A DNA stretch of 64,000 bases from Naumannella halotolerans (GCF_004364645.1 NZ_SOAW01000001.1:930001-994000), one strand, 5' to 3'. Positions 17,012-26,896 are shown, counted from the stretch's first letter. Made by a program: numbers and translations. Notes: generated by a model from the sequence alone, not told the origin.

Positions 17012-18690
17012 ACGCCGAAGCACCGCTGTTGCAGATCCAGAACCTGCAGATCGACTATCGCACCGAGCGTGCCGCGGTCCGGGCCGTCGACGGAGTCGAC
17101 CTGCTCGTCGAACCGGGGGAGATCGTCGCCCTGGTCGGCGAGTCCGGCTCGGGCAAGTCGACCACCGCCCAGGCGGTCGTCGGATTGCTCCCGGAGTCGG
17201 CACAGGTGGCTGCCGGCGGGATCACGCTGGAGGGGCAGGATCTGCTGCGCCTGCCCGGGCGCTTGCGTCGGCGGATCGCCGGGGTGCGCATCGGGTACGT
17301 ACCCCAGGACCCGATGTCGGCCCTGAACCCGGTGCAGAAGGTGGGACGGCAGATCGCCGAGGTCCTGCGGGGGCACCGGCTGGCCGATCGGCGTGGTGCG
17401 GACCGGGCTGCGGTGGAGGCACTGGCGGCGGCCGGTGTGGATCGGCCCGCGCTGCGGGCACAGCAGTATCCCCATCAGCTCTCGGGCGGGATGCGGCAGC
17501 GTGCGCTGATCGCGATGGCGCTGATCGCCGAACCGGCACTGCTGGTGGCCGACGAGCCGACCAGTGCACTCGACGTGACCGTCCAGCGCACGATCCTGGA
17601 CCGGATCACCGCTTTGTCCGCCGATCTCGGAGTGGGCGTGTTGTTGATCACCCACGATCTGGCGGTGGCCGCCGAACGGGCGGATCGGATCGCGGTGATG
17701 CAACGCGGTCGGATCGTCGAGACCGGCACCGCCGAACAGATCCTGCGGGACCCGCAGGACGACTACACCAAGGAGTTGATCAGCGCCGCCCCCAGTCTGC
17801 ACAGCGTGCGCATCGGTGCCGATGCGGCCGAGCCCCGGGGGTACGACGTGACCGCAGCGGACGGCCCGGTGCGATCGGCGGTGACCTCGGAGCCGTTGCT
17901 GCAGGTGACCGGGTTGACCAAGACGTTCGCCCTGCCGCGGATCGCCGGCGGCGAGGTGGTGACCGCCGCCGACGAGGTCGGGTTCAGCATCGGCCGGGCC
18001 GAGACCTTTGCCTTGGTGGGGGAGTCCGGATCGGGCAAGACCACCACCGTGCGGATGACCATCGGTCTCGAACGACCCGATGCCGGCAGGGTCGTGTTCG
18101 ACGGGCACGAGGTCACCGGTGCCCGGGGTGAGCGGCTGCGGCAACTGCGTCGACGTTTCCAGATCGTCTACCAGAGTCCCTACGCCTCGCTGGACCCGCG
18201 GTTGTCGATCAGCGACCAGATCACCGAGCCGTTGCGGGCCTACGGCCTGGGTGATCGTGCCGAGAGGCGACGACGAGCGGCCGAGCTGCTCGAACGCGTC
18301 GGCCTGCCGACCGGGTACGCCGAACGCCGTCCGGCCGCACTGTCGGGGGGGCAACGCCAACGGGTGGCGATCGCCCGCGCACTCGCCCTGGAACCGGATC
18401 TGGTGGTGCTGGACGAACCGGTCTCGGCCCTCGACGTCTCGGTGCAGGCGAAGATCCTGCGGCTTCTGGCCCGACTGCAGCACGAACTCGGCATTGCCTA
18501 CCTGTTCATCTCCCACGACCTGGCCGTGGTCCGGCAGATCGCCCACCGGGTGGGTGTGATGCAGCACGGTCGGCTGGTCGAGTCCGGCAGCGTCACCGAC
18601 GTGTTCGACCATCCGCAGAACCCCTACACCCGCGATCTGCTGGCCGCCATCCCGGCGCCGCCGGCAGCAGTCGAAGGAGCTGACCTGTGA
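17008..18690 (+). CDS. ABC transporter ATP-binding protein, DppD-DppF fusion
   Basis: A 560-residue cytoplasmic protein with two complete ATPase domains in tandem, replacing the separate DppD and DppF subunits. The first domain has Walker A GESGSGKS, signature LSGGMRQR and Walker [13 protein letters not shown]. The second has [17 protein letters not shown] and [11 protein letters not shown]. The oligopeptide-type C-terminal motif NPYTRDLL is present in the second domain. The ATG at 17008 overlaps the permease stop (ATGA). It energises the two permeases just upstream. Confidence 0.93.
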   Translation: MNAEAPLLQIQNLQIDYRTERAAVRAVDGVDLLVEPGEIVALVGESGSGKSTTAQAVVGLLPESAQVAAGGITLEGQDLLRLPGRLRRRIAGVRIGYVPQDPMSALNPVQKVGRQIAEVLRGHRLADRRGADRAAVEALAAAGVDRPALRAQQYPHQLSGGMRQRALIAMALIAEPALLVADEPTSALDVTVQRTILDRITALSADLGVGVLLITHDLAVAAERADRIAVMQRGRIVETGTAEQILRDPQDDYTKELISAAPSLHSVRIGADAAEPRGYDVTAADGPVRSAVTSEPLLQVTGLTKTFALPRIAGGEVVTAADEVGFSIGRAETFALVGESGSGKTTTVRMTIGLERPDAGRVVFDGHEVTGARGERLRQLRRRFQIVYQSPYASLDPRLSISDQITEPLRAYGLGDRAERRRRAAELLERVGLPTGYAERRPAALSGGQRQRVAIARALALEPDLVVLDEPVSALDVSVQAKILRLLARLQHELGIAYLFISHDLAVVRQIAHRVGVMQHGRLVESGSVTDVFDHPQNPYTRDLLAAIPAPPAAVEGADL

Positions 18691-19820
18691 CCACCATTCC
18701 GTTCTCCGTGCTCGACCTGACACCGATCAGCTCGGGCTCCGACGCCCGCCAGGCGGTGCTGAACACGATCGATCTCGCCCAACGGGCCGAAGCCGCCGGC
18801 TACCACCGGTACTGGGTGGCAGAACACCACCTGAATCCCGGTGTGGCCGGGTCGGCACCGATCCTGACCATCGGCCTGATCGCCGCCGCCACCTCGACCA
18901 TCCGGGTCGGCTCCGGGGCGGTGCTCGCCGGCAACCACGGGTCGCTCGACCTGGTCGAACAGTTCGGTCTGCTGGACCTGTTGTACCCCGGCCGGCTCGA
19001 CCTGGGGCTGGGACGCTCGGCCCACCGCCGGTCCGGGCCGCCTCCGGGGACCGAACCCCCGGCCGCGCCGCCGGCACCGCAGAGCACGGCCAGCGCCCCG
19101 AACGGTCTGTTGCTGCCGGCCCCGCCGGCGGCACTGGGCAAGGTCTTCGGTTCCCCGCGATTCCGGGCCCAACAAGAACTCCTGTCCGGCAATGAGATCG
19201 GCCAGCCCTATCCCGAGCAGGTCGCCGACATCCTCGCCCTGCTCGACGGGACCTACAACGTGGAGGACCAGGAGCTGCACGCCCAACCCGGCGAACATGC
19301 AGGCCTGGAGGTCTGGATCCTCGGCAGCAGTGGCGGGGAGAGCGCCCAGTTGGCCGGTCGGCTGGGACTGCCCTTCGGGGCCAACTATCACGTCGCCCCA
19401 CGCGGGGTGCTGGATGCGGTCGAGGGATATCGGGCGGCCTTCACCCCCTCATCCAGGTTGAGCCGCCCGTGGACCATCGTCTCGGCCGATGTGGTGGTCG
19501 CCGACACCGAGTCCGAGGCCCGGGAACTGGCAGCCGGTTACCGGCACTGGGTACACAGCATCCGGTCCGGGCAGGGGGCGATCGCCTATCCCTCACCTGC
19601 CGAGGCAGCAGAACTGCCCTGGTCACCGCAGGAGCAGGAACTGGTCGAGGACCGCCTGCAGACCCAGTTCGTCGGCAGCCCCGGCCAGGTGGCCGAACGC
19701 CTGCGTCAGTTGCAGGAGGCCACCGACGCCGATGAGTTGCTGATCACCAGCATCACCCACGACCACGACGATCGCGTGCGCTCCCACGAGCTGCTCGCCA
19801 AACACTGGGAGACCCTGTGA
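18687..19820 (+). CDS. LLM-class flavin-dependent oxidoreductase
   Basis: A 377-residue luciferase-like protein of the group related to bacterial luciferase alpha chain (MsnO8-like pattern: VLDLTPISSGSDARQAVLNT, YWVAEHHLNPGVAGSAP, VGSGAVLAGNHGSLDLVEQF, LDLGLGRS). It probably uses reduced flavin and oxygen on a small organic substrate, or acts as a flavin-binding dehydrogenase; the sequence does not decide. A Pro/Ala-rich insertion occurs around residues 110-145. The GTG start overlaps the ATPase stop (GTGA). Confidence 0.88.
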   Translation: MTTIPFSVLDLTPISSGSDARQAVLNTIDLAQRAEAAGYHRYWVAEHHLNPGVAGSAPILTIGLIAAATSTIRVGSGAVLAGNHGSLDLVEQFGLLDLLYPGRLDLGLGRSAHRRSGPPPGTEPPAAPPAPQSTASAPNGLLLPAPPAALGKVFGSPRFRAQQELLSGNEIGQPYPEQVADILALLDGTYNVEDQELHAQPGEHAGLEVWILGSSGGESAQLAGRLGLPFGANYHVAPRGVLDAVEGYRAAFTPSSRLSRPWTIVSADVVVADTESEARELAAGYRHWVHSIRSGQGAIAYPSPAEAAELPWSPQEQELVEDRLQTQFVGSPGQVAERLRQLQEATDADELLITSITHDHDDRVRSHELLAKHWETL

Positions 19821-20643
19821 ACACTGCTGCTGCTCGTACCGTGACCGAGCCTGCCGCCACAGGTGCGTCGGCGTGGAAGAACTTCCGAGCCGAACGCGAA
19901 CGCCGGTTGGCAGAACCCTGGGGTTTCCTCTCCCAGGTCGGACTGCACTGGGTGGACCACTCACCGCAGAGCTTCGCCGGTATCGGTGGCAGCTGGCAGG
20001 TGGTCGATGACGCACCGGAGTTCACCCCCGGCGGTGAACCGGTGCAGGCGACCGGCTCCGGCACGGTGATCGATCGGCCGCTGCGGCTGAGCGTGCCCGG
20101 GGCCGGCTCCGAGATCGCGTTCAGCACCGCCGAGGGCCACCGGCTCGAGAGGTGATCCGCCGGACCGGTCGGTACGCGCTGCGCGAGCTCGCCGCGGACA
20201 ACCCGCGCCTGGTCGGGTTCCAAGGTGTTCCCACCTTCGTCCACGACGAGGGCTGGGTACTTCGCGGGGAATGGACCCCGGCAGCAGGCACACCGAGGAC
20301 CGTTCGGGTCGACGGCGCCCTGCCGGGGCTGGTGCACGATCTGCCGCTGGCCGGGACCGCCGTGCTCGACCACCCGACGGGTACGCATTCGCTGCTGCTG
20401 ACCGGTGACCCGACGGCGCCGGTGCTGCTGTTCACCGATGCCCAGAGCACCTGGCAGACACCTGCCTGGCGGACCGTACCGGCCAGTGTCACCGGAGATG
20501 TCGTGGAGATTGACTTCAGTCGCGCGGTCAACCTGCCTGCGGGATTCAGCGCCCACGCCACCTGCCCGCGTCCGCCGCGGGGCAACCACCTGCCCTTCGT
20601 CGTCTCCGCCGGTGAGCGCCGGGTGGAGGTGACCGCCCGGTGA
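19817..20643 (+). pseudogene. DUF1684 family protein, apparent frameshift
   Basis: Together the two halves form one DUF1684 protein of about 275 residues, a family of unknown function often found near catabolic genes. The first half (from GTG 19817) has the WKNFRAERERRLAEPWGFLS and GLHWVD patterns. It stops at 20153 just as the expected RRTGRYALRE segment continues in another frame from 20152. The second half ends with the family's ATCPRPPRGNHLPF motif. One base seems missing near 20141-20152. The overlap of the two halves could also be read as two coupled genes, but neither half is a complete domain. Confidence 0.7.
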
Positions 20644-21755
20644 GGTTCTTGACGCTGTCGCTGGGTTTCAACGCCGACGGCCCGCAGAAGGTGTCGTCGA
20701 AGGCCCGACTGGACGGCATCGTGGCCCAGGCCCTGTGGGCCGAGGATGCCGGCATCGACGCCTTTGCGGTGGGGGAGCATCACACCCCCGACACCGAGGT
20801 GTCCTCGCCGCCGGTGCTCCTGGCCGCAATCGCTGCCCGTACCCGCAGGATCCGGTTGTTCACCGCAGTGACCGTGCTGTCGGTGCTGGACCCGGTACGG
20901 GTCTACGAGGACTACGCCACGGTGGACAACCTCTCCGACGGCCGGGTCGAGCTGATCATCGGCAAGGGCAACACCGCGCTGCAGCAGGAGGTGTTCGGCT
21001 ATCACGAGGACGACCAGTGGGACCGGATCGAGGAGAAGTACGACCTGCTCAGGCTGCTGATCGACAACGAATCGGTCACCTGGTCGGGAAAGTACCGGCC
21101 ACCGCTGAACGACTTCTCGGTGCGACCGCGATTCCTGCAGCAGCGCCCGCCGATCTGGCACGGATCGGCCACCAGTACCCGGTCCACCGAACTCGCCGCC
21201 CGGCACGGTGACCCACTGTTCTCGGCCAACGTCACCGGCCGACTGGAGCAGTACCGGACACTGGTCGAGGACCACCGGCGACGCTGGGCCGATCACGGCC
21301 GGGACCCGTCGGCGGCGGTGGTCGGTGCGGGATCGGCGGCGGTGCACCTGGCACCGACCTCGCAGCAGGCGAGGGCCGAGTTCGAGCCGATCTTCGCCGA
21401 GCGTCCGCGGCGGGTGTTCAGCTTCGCCCAGCAGTCGTCGTTCGTGGACTTCGCCGATGCCATCGCCCACGGCTCGTGGTTCGTCGGCTCACCGGCACAG
21501 GTGACCGAGAGCATCCTGCGGCACCAGGAGGTGCTCGGGCACAGCGTCCAGCACATCGGTGAGGTGGACCTGGTCGACCCGGTACGCCGGGCCGGTGCAG
21601 AACTGTTCGTCGACCAGGTGATCCCGCAGGTGCGGAACCGGCTCTCCGGCTCGGCCGGGACTGGTTCACTGGATGACGACATCCTCGGTTCGGGCAGCGT
21701 CGACGAACCCCATTTGGTGGCAACCGCCGCACGACGACAGGAGAATGATCAATGA
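20640..21755 (+). CDS. LLM-class flavin-dependent oxidoreductase
   Basis: A 371-residue luciferase-like monooxygenase with the LSLGFNADGP start, GIDAFAVGEHHTPD, AARTRRIRLFTAVTVLSVLD and the FVGSPAQVTE motif near the C terminus. This sub-group resembles N5,N10-methylenetetrahydromethanopterin reductase-like and alkanal monooxygenase-like proteins; the substrate is unknown. It overlaps the DUF1684 gene and the FMN reductase gene by four bases each, so it is tightly coupled to its probable flavin supply. Confidence 0.88.
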   Translation: MRFLTLSLGFNADGPQKVSSKARLDGIVAQALWAEDAGIDAFAVGEHHTPDTEVSSPPVLLAAIAARTRRIRLFTAVTVLSVLDPVRVYEDYATVDNLSDGRVELIIGKGNTALQQEVFGYHEDDQWDRIEEKYDLLRLLIDNESVTWSGKYRPPLNDFSVRPRFLQQRPPIWHGSATSTRSTELAARHGDPLFSANVTGRLEQYRTLVEDHRRRWADHGRDPSAAVVGAGSAAVHLAPTSQQARAEFEPIFAERPRRVFSFAQQSSFVDFADAIAHGSWFVGSPAQVTESILRHQEVLGHSVQHIGEVDLVDPVRRAGAELFVDQVIPQVRNRLSGSAGTGSLDDDILGSGSVDEPHLVATAARRQENDQ

Positions 21756-22219
21756 GCAGTGCACGGCAGGTGGTGGTGGTGTCGGGAAACCCTCGTCCGG
21801 GATCCCGGACCTCGACGATCGCCACCCGGTTGGCGGCCGAGTTGGGGACGCCGCAGGTGATCGAACTGGGTGAACTCGCACCCGAGTTCTTCGCCGCCGA
21901 CTCCGTAGCGATCGATGCGGCCCGCAAGTCGGTCGCCGAGGCAGATGTGCTGGTGGTGGCGACACCGTCGTACAAGGGCTCCTTCACCGGGTTGTTGAAG
22001 GTGTTCCTGGACGGGTTCGGCACCGGCGCGCTGGCCGGTCGGGATGTCCATCCGGTGGTGCTGGCCGCGTCACCGGCCCATGTCGGATCGACGACCGAGC
22101 ACCTGCAGGTGGTGTTGTCGGAGCTGGGGCTCCAGGTCGTGCCGGGCCTGGCCCTGACCGAGGAGGATCTCGTCCGGGTGGACGCGCTGATCGCCGAGGT
22201 GGCCGCGGATGAGCGCTGA
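21752..22219 (+). CDS. NADPH-dependent FMN reductase (SsuE/MsuE-like)
   Basis: A 155-residue flavodoxin-like reductase that would provide FMNH2 to the monooxygenases of the operon. The phosphate-binding GNPRPGSRT loop and the TPSYKGSFTGLLKVFLD segment are diagnostic for the SsuE/ChrR fold and recall SsuE, which partners alkanesulfonate monooxygenase. Start and stop overlap with both neighbours (4 and 11 bases), showing cotranslation. Confidence 0.9.
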   Translation: MSSARQVVVVSGNPRPGSRTSTIATRLAAELGTPQVIELGELAPEFFAADSVAIDAARKSVAEADVLVVATPSYKGSFTGLLKVFLDGFGTGALAGRDVHPVVLAASPAHVGSTTEHLQVVLSELGLQVVPGLALTEEDLVRVDALIAEVAADER

Positions 22220-22727
22220 GCCGGGAGAGCCCGTGGACACCAGTACGGTGATCGATTCCGAACAGTTCCGGTCGATCTTCCGACAGCACCCGGCAGGGGT
22301 GGCGGTGATCACTGCACAGAGCAAGGGCCGCAATGTCGGCTTCCCCGCCACCTCGGTGATCTCGGTCTCCGCCGAGCCGCCGCTGGTCGCGTTCTCGATC
22401 AACACCACGGTCTCGTCCTGGCCGGCGGTGGAGGCAGCCGATCGCCTGGTGATCAACTTCCTGGCCGAGGGGCAGCAGGAGATCTCCACCCGTTTCGCCA
22501 CCAGCGGCATCGACCGTTTCGCCGCCGGCGGCTGGCATCCGTTGCCCAGCGGGGAACCGGTGATCGACAACTGCGCCGGTTGGATCGTCGGTGACGTGAT
22601 CTCGAGGGTCCCGGCAGGGTCGTCCCGGCTGGTGATCCTGCAGGCTCGCTCGGCCTGGCGCGGCGAGGGGCGGCCGCTGGTCTACCGCGATCGCGGGTAC
22701 CACCGCCTGGTGGAGTACGAGATCTGA
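22209..22727 (+). CDS. Flavin reductase (HpaC/RutF-like domain protein)
   Basis: A 172-residue split-barrel flavin reductase, the second flavin supplier of this operon. Family signature: FRSIFRQHPAGVAVITA, the FPATSVISVSAEPPL segment that binds FMN, the FSINTTVSSWPAV segment and a final YHRLVEYEI. Having both an SsuE-like and an HpaC-like reductase suggests the oxygenases may differ in flavin partner. It is the last gene of the plus-strand operon; a hairpin follows nine bases after the stop. Confidence 0.9.
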   Translation: MSAEPGEPVDTSTVIDSEQFRSIFRQHPAGVAVITAQSKGRNVGFPATSVISVSAEPPLVAFSINTTVSSWPAVEAADRLVINFLAEGQQEISTRFATSGIDRFAAGGWHPLPSGEPVIDNCAGWIVGDVISRVPAGSSRLVILQARSAWRGEGRPLVYRDRGYHRLVEYEI

Positions 22728-22735
22728 GCGCGCGG

Positions 22736-22766
22736 TGCCGCAGCGCAGTGGATCAGTGCTGCGGCA
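22736..22766. terminator. Hairpin between the two convergent operons
   Basis: Nine-bp arms (TGCCGCAGC and its complement) around a 13-nt loop, nine bases after the flavin reductase stop. One arm lies within the last codons of the amidase. It may terminate the plus-strand operon, but lacks a U tract. Confidence 0.4.
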
Positions 22767-24726
22767 ACGGCACCAGCGCCATCGACGCAGCTGCGCCGCG
22801 ATCGTTGACGATGATCATGATCTCCTCGGTGAGCCGTTCACGAGACAGCGAGACCTTGCCCCGGTGACGATGCTGCTCGTTCGGGTCGGGGAGCAGCAGG
22901 TGGCCGTCGGCCCAGACCTGGGTCCCGGAGGTGTCGGCACCGCTCGGCGGGGTCAGGAGTTCGACCTCGACCAGCCATGATCGTGCATCCCGGTCCAGGC
23001 GTACCTCGAAACGTGGTGGCTCGGCGTCGACCCGTTCGGTACCCGGCTCGATCTGGTTGCTCGGCAGGGTGGGGGTCAGGAAGGCAGGTTCGCGGCGCCG
23101 GCTTCGGCCCTCGTAGGCCGATGCCACGTCCAGCAGCCGGTCGTCACTCCAGGCTGGCCCGGCGAAGGTCAGCCCGACCGGCATCTGCAGGTCTGCCAGG
23201 AAGCCCATCGGTACCGAGACGGTAGGAATCCCCAGGTGCCGCAGCACCCGGTTGCCGTTGGAGTAGACCACGCCGTTGCGGGAGGCGTCGGCAAGACTCT
23301 CGGGGCGTTCGAAGAGATCGTCGCGGCCGACGTCACCGGCGGCGGGGAAGACGACCAGGTCGAGTCCTTGCTCGCCGAGCCAGTCCTCGAAGTCGATCCT
23401 GCGTGCCGACTCCAGCCCGGTCAGCAGTTGATCAAGACCTTCGACCTGGTCGTAGTCGCCGGGCAATCCCTGTTTCACCAGCTCGGCCAGGCGTTGCCAG
23501 TCGAAACCGCCGCGGGCGCGGGTGATCCATACCGGCACCGGCGCGTCCTCGGTCGGGAAGACGGTGTCACCGTCGACATCGGCCCAACTGTGCAGTTCCG
23601 GATCGTCGTTGACGGCCAGGAACTGGTCCAGTGCCATCGCGGTGACCGGGCCACCCTCCAGGGCACGCCAGTTCGCCGGAACCAGCCCGCGGGCCGGCAG
23701 ACCCACGGCTCCCGGGCGGTCCTCCTCGTAGTTGGAGACCACCGGGAAGTCGACCTCGATCACCTCGGCGCCGAGGGCACGAAGATCATCGGCGGCGCGT
23801 TCCCACAACAACTTCGTGGTCGGCCGGATCACCGGTGGGTCGATCGGCACCGGGTCCTCGCCGATGTAGATCCTCGGCACACCGATCCGCAGCCCGTCGA
23901 GGCGCTGCGGGCGTTCCCGCGCGATGGGGTAGCCGAAGACGTCCTCGGGGGCGGGCAGCTCGACCACCTTCTGCTGTCGCCAGAAGTCACCGGTGGGGTC
24001 GGGATCGGTGACGGCCAGGACGTCGAGGAGGGTCAGCAGGTCGGCGACGGTACGGGTGTGCGGGACGACCACGTCACAGGTCGGCCGCAGCGGCCAGTTG
24101 CCGCGGATCGACAACACCCCGCGCGAGGGTGTGTAGGCGACCAGGCAGTTGTTCGACGCCGGGGAGCGGCCCGAGGAGACGGTCTCCTCGGCCATCCCGA
24201 AGGCACACATACTCGCCGCGGTGGCCGTACCCGATCCGTTGGAGGAACCCGATCCGTAGGCGGCGGTCAGGTAGTCGGGGTTGTAGGGGCTGCGGGCATA
24301 GTCGTAGATACCCGGTTGGACGCCGCCGGCTGCCATCGGCGGCATGTTCGTCTTCCCGAGCAGCACCGCACCGGCTGCGCGCAACTGGGCGATCGTGGCT
24401 GCATCCTCGGTCGCCACCAGATCGGCCAGGGCAGGCGAGCCCGCGGCGACGGTCAACCCCTTCACCTTGTAGCTGTCCTTGACCGTGAACGGGATGCCCT
24501 CCAGCGCGCCGACCGTGCCGTTGCGGCGACGGGCATCGGAAGCCATCGCCTCGGCCAGACAGTCGGGGTTCAGCACCGCGATCGCGTGCAGGCACTGTCC
24601 GGTCCGGTCGTAGTAGGCGATCCGGTTCAGATAGGCACACACCAGGTCGACGCTGGTCACCTGCCCGGAATCGAGCGCGGCCAACATCGCATCGATACCG
24701 AGCTCCACCACGTCGATACGGCTCAT
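22753..24726 (-). CDS. Amidase-signature enzyme with C-terminal extension
   Basis: A 657-residue hydrolase of amides or related C-N bonds. The Ser-cisSer-Lys triad is visible: Lys83 (FTVKDSYKV), the cis-Ser in GSGSSNGSG (159-167) and the nucleophile near Ser185 in ETVSSGRSPA. The usual nucleophile context (GTDTGGS) is changed, which marks a divergent branch. Typical amidases have 450-500 residues; here about 120 extra C-terminal residues form a beta-rich domain of unknown role. It is the last gene of the LacI-regulated operon, 59 bp after the esterase. It may act on the compound imported by the operon's transporter. Confidence 0.85.
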   Translation of the reverse strand: MSRIDVVELGIDAMLAALDSGQVTSVDLVCAYLNRIAYYDRTGQCLHAIAVLNPDCLAEAMASDARRRNGTVGALEGIPFTVKDSYKVKGLTVAAGSPALADLVATEDAATIAQLRAAGAVLLGKTNMPPMAAGGVQPGIYDYARSPYNPDYLTAAYGSGSSNGSGTATAASMCAFGMAEETVSSGRSPASNNCLVAYTPSRGVLSIRGNWPLRPTCDVVVPHTRTVADLLTLLDVLAVTDPDPTGDFWRQQKVVELPAPEDVFGYPIARERPQRLDGLRIGVPRIYIGEDPVPIDPPVIRPTTKLLWERAADDLRALGAEVIEVDFPVVSNYEEDRPGAVGLPARGLVPANWRALEGGPVTAMALDQFLAVNDDPELHSWADVDGDTVFPTEDAPVPVWITRARGGFDWQRLAELVKQGLPGDYDQVEGLDQLLTGLESARRIDFEDWLGEQGLDLVVFPAAGDVGRDDLFERPESLADASRNGVVYSNGNRVLRHLGIPTVSVPMGFLADLQMPVGLTFAGPAWSDDRLLDVASAYEGRSRRREPAFLTPTLPSNQIEPGTERVDAEPPRFEVRLDRDARSWLVEVELLTPPSGADTSGTQVWADGHLLLPDPNEQHRHRGKVSLSRERLTEEIMIIVNDRGAAASMALVPLPQH

Positions 24727-24785
24727 CGACCCTGCCTTTCGATCTGCGGCCAGCGGCCGGATCCGTGTGTGACGGTGGAATCAGC

Positions 24786-25901
24786 CTAGACCCGGCCGAG
24801 CCGGTCGGCGAGGAATTCGGCGGTGTCGTTGATCATGGCGGCCTCGGTCTGCGGGGCGGCGATGGTGTGGGTCATCGGATAGTCCTGACACCAGGCCGCT
24901 CCGCCGGATCGACGGATGGCCGCGGACAACTCCCGTCCTCCGGCGGCGATCTCGTCGTAGGCGGCGACCGCGATCCGGGTGGGTGGCAGCGCAAGCGAAG
25001 CGGTGTCCAGCGCAGGGGAGGCCCACGGGTCGTCCAGCGCCAGCCCCGCCAGATACGAGTCCAGCAGCTCATGTCGTGACTCCCAGGCCTGCGGATCCGG
25101 AGTCGTTCCGTCGGGCAGGGTGGTCAACTGCACCGAAGGGACGATCAGAGCCAGAGCCTGCAGGCCGGGTACGTCGCGGCAGCCGCGCAGACGGTCCAGC
25201 CGGGCCGCGGCGACCGCCACATTCGCACCCGAGGAGGTGCCGAGCAGTGCCACCGGTACGTCCGGGGCCACCAGCCCCAAGCCATCGGCGCGCAGGCGGT
25301 CCAACAGCGCCAGGGTGTCGACCACCGGCGCCGGGAAGGGATACTCCGGAGCCAACCGGTAGTCGAGGTCGATCACCGCGGCTGCGGCGCCGTGGGCGAC
25401 CCGATCGATCAACGCGGCGTCGATCTCCCGCCCGACCGACCCGCCGCCCATCCAGAACGCGCCGCCGTGCAGGCGGATCACGACCGCCCGTGGATCCGGT
25501 GGTGTCGTCACCCGCAGCGCGATCGGGTGCTGCGACGGATCTAGGCGGTGGGCTGGTGTATGCGGCAGCTCCGCATCCCGGTCCGGTACCAGATCGGCCA
25601 GCGACCACCGATCGTCGACGGTCAGGGTCAGGTCGAGATGATCAAGTTCGGCAATTGTGTCGACCAACTCGGCGGCAGTATGTCCGTACAGTGTCCGGGC
25701 TGCGGCGTCGACCAGCCGGCGGTGCTCGACGGCGCGGCGATCGGCCTCCCGGCGGGCGGTCCGGACCCGGGACAACCAGTCCTCGACCGACTCCTGGCTT
25801 CCGCGCAGACCCGGGTGGTCCGGTCCCGGTCCGGTGGTGGAGCGGCGGACCTCGGCGACGAAACGCGCGGTGGTCGGATCGATGGCGGTCAACTGGTCCA
25901 A
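24786..25901 (-). CDS. Alpha/beta-hydrolase (esterase, HSL family)
   Basis: A 371-residue esterase of the hormone-sensitive lipase type. It has the oxyanion motif HGGAFWMGG, the nucleophile elbow GTSSGA and a C-terminal catalytic His in PMTHT. An N-terminal 120-residue helical cap region precedes the core. The start is a TTG at 25901 inside the lacI gene, so the genes overlap by 13 bases. Its place between a repressor and an amidase suggests joint breakdown of an ester- and amide-bearing substrate. Confidence 0.87.
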   Translation of the reverse strand: MDQLTAIDPTTARFVAEVRRSTTGPGPDHPGLRGSQESVEDWLSRVRTARREADRRAVEHRRLVDAAARTLYGHTAAELVDTIAELDHLDLTLTVDDRWSLADLVPDRDAELPHTPAHRLDPSQHPIALRVTTPPDPRAVVIRLHGGAFWMGGGSVGREIDAALIDRVAHGAAAAVIDLDYRLAPEYPFPAPVVDTLALLDRLRADGLGLVAPDVPVALLGTSSGANVAVAAARLDRLRGCRDVPGLQALALIVPSVQLTTLPDGTTPDPQAWESRHELLDSYLAGLALDDPWASPALDTASLALPPTRIAVAAYDEIAAGGRELSAAIRRSGGAAWCQDYPMTHTIAAPQTEAAMINDTAEFLADRLGRV

Positions 25902-26896
25902 CCCGGGACGAGTCGCGGCCGGAGGACGACCCGGGCGAGCCGGCTTTGCGGGTTCTTGATCAAGGCGTTGAGTTGCTCGGCGCCCAACCGGCCGGATTCG
26001 GCCAGGGGCTGTTCGATGGTGCTCAGCCCGAGGGCCTCCACCAGGTCGCCGCCGTCCCAGCCGATCACCCCGACCTGTTCGGGCACCGAGACAGACCTCT
26101 CCCGCAGCCCTTGCAGGACGCCTGCGGCGAGCACATCGTGTCCGGCCAGCACACCGACCCGGGCCCGGTCGGCGGCGGTGGTCAACTGCGCCGCGGCGTG
26201 ACGACCGGCCTCGGTGGTACCGGCGCGGGCATCGATCGAGGAGACGTCGGCAGGTCGTACCCCCAGGTCCTGCAGGGCTCGACCGAACGAGGCGAAGCGG
26301 CGCGAACCGTGGGACACGTAATCGGTCGGCGTCTGCCCCTCGGTGATGTAGACGAACCGTTCGTACCCGGCCTGCAACAGGTGCTCGGCCGCCATCTGCG
26401 CGCCATGTTCCTCGTCCAACACGATGGAGCTGAAATGCGGGTCGTCGGAGTCGATGAGCACCGTCGGCAGTCCGCGGTCGAGAAGCCGCTCGGCCAGCTC
26501 ACCGCCGAGCGGGATGCCGAGCACGATCAGCCCGTCGAGGTCACCGGCAACCGGCAGGGTCGCCAGGCGTGGCGACGGCGAGCGGCTGGCCGAGGGATGA
26601 TCGAACAAGATCACCTCCGAGGGACCCGAACCGAGGATCTCCAGGATTCCGCGCAGCCGTACCGCGTAGGAGGCGTAGGTGCCGAAGGGCCCGATCACCC
26701 CGATCCGCCGATGCTGTTGACGGGCCCGCTGGGTGGCCACCGCCTGGGGGACATAACCGAGCTCGTCCACCGCCTCCAGGACCCGTTGCCGGGTGGCACT
26801 GGAGACCCGGTCCGGGCGGTTCAGCGCGTTGGAGACCGTGGCCACCGAGACGGCCGCCACCCGGGCCACGTCGCGGATCGTGATCGACCGGGTCAC
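25889..26896 (-). CDS. LacI-family transcriptional repressor
   Basis: A 335-residue DNA-binding regulator. Residues 5-60 form the LacI helix-turn-helix and hinge (TIRDVARVAAVSVATVSNAL), followed by a periplasmic-binding-protein-like sensor domain (IGVIGPFG ... GVIGWDGGDLVEALGLSTIEQP). It overlaps the ABC fusion gene upstream by four bases. The pair of TGTAAA-type operators at 32141-32170, in front of the first gene of this operon, is the obvious target, so it likely represses its own operon until a substrate binds. Confidence 0.93.
   Translation of the reverse strand: MTRSITIRDVARVAAVSVATVSNALNRPDRVSSATRQRVLEAVDELGYVPQAVATQRARQQHRRIGVIGPFGTYASYAVRLRGILEILGSGPSEVILFDHPSASRSPSPRLATLPVAGDLDGLIVLGIPLGGELAERLLDRGLPTVLIDSDDPHFSSIVLDEEHGAQMAAEHLLQAGYERFVYITEGQTPTDYVSHGSRRFASFGRALQDLGVRPADVSSIDARAGTTEAGRHAAAQLTTAADRARVGVLAGHDVLAAGVLQGLRERSVSVPEQVGVIGWDGGDLVEALGLSTIEQPLAESGRLGAEQLNALIKNPQSRLARVVLRPRLVPGWTS

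Noticed and set aside
22977-24789. Long plus-strand frames opposite the amidase
   Set aside because: Arg/His/Gly-rich shadows without any domain; the minus strand encodes a complete amidase-signature enzyme.
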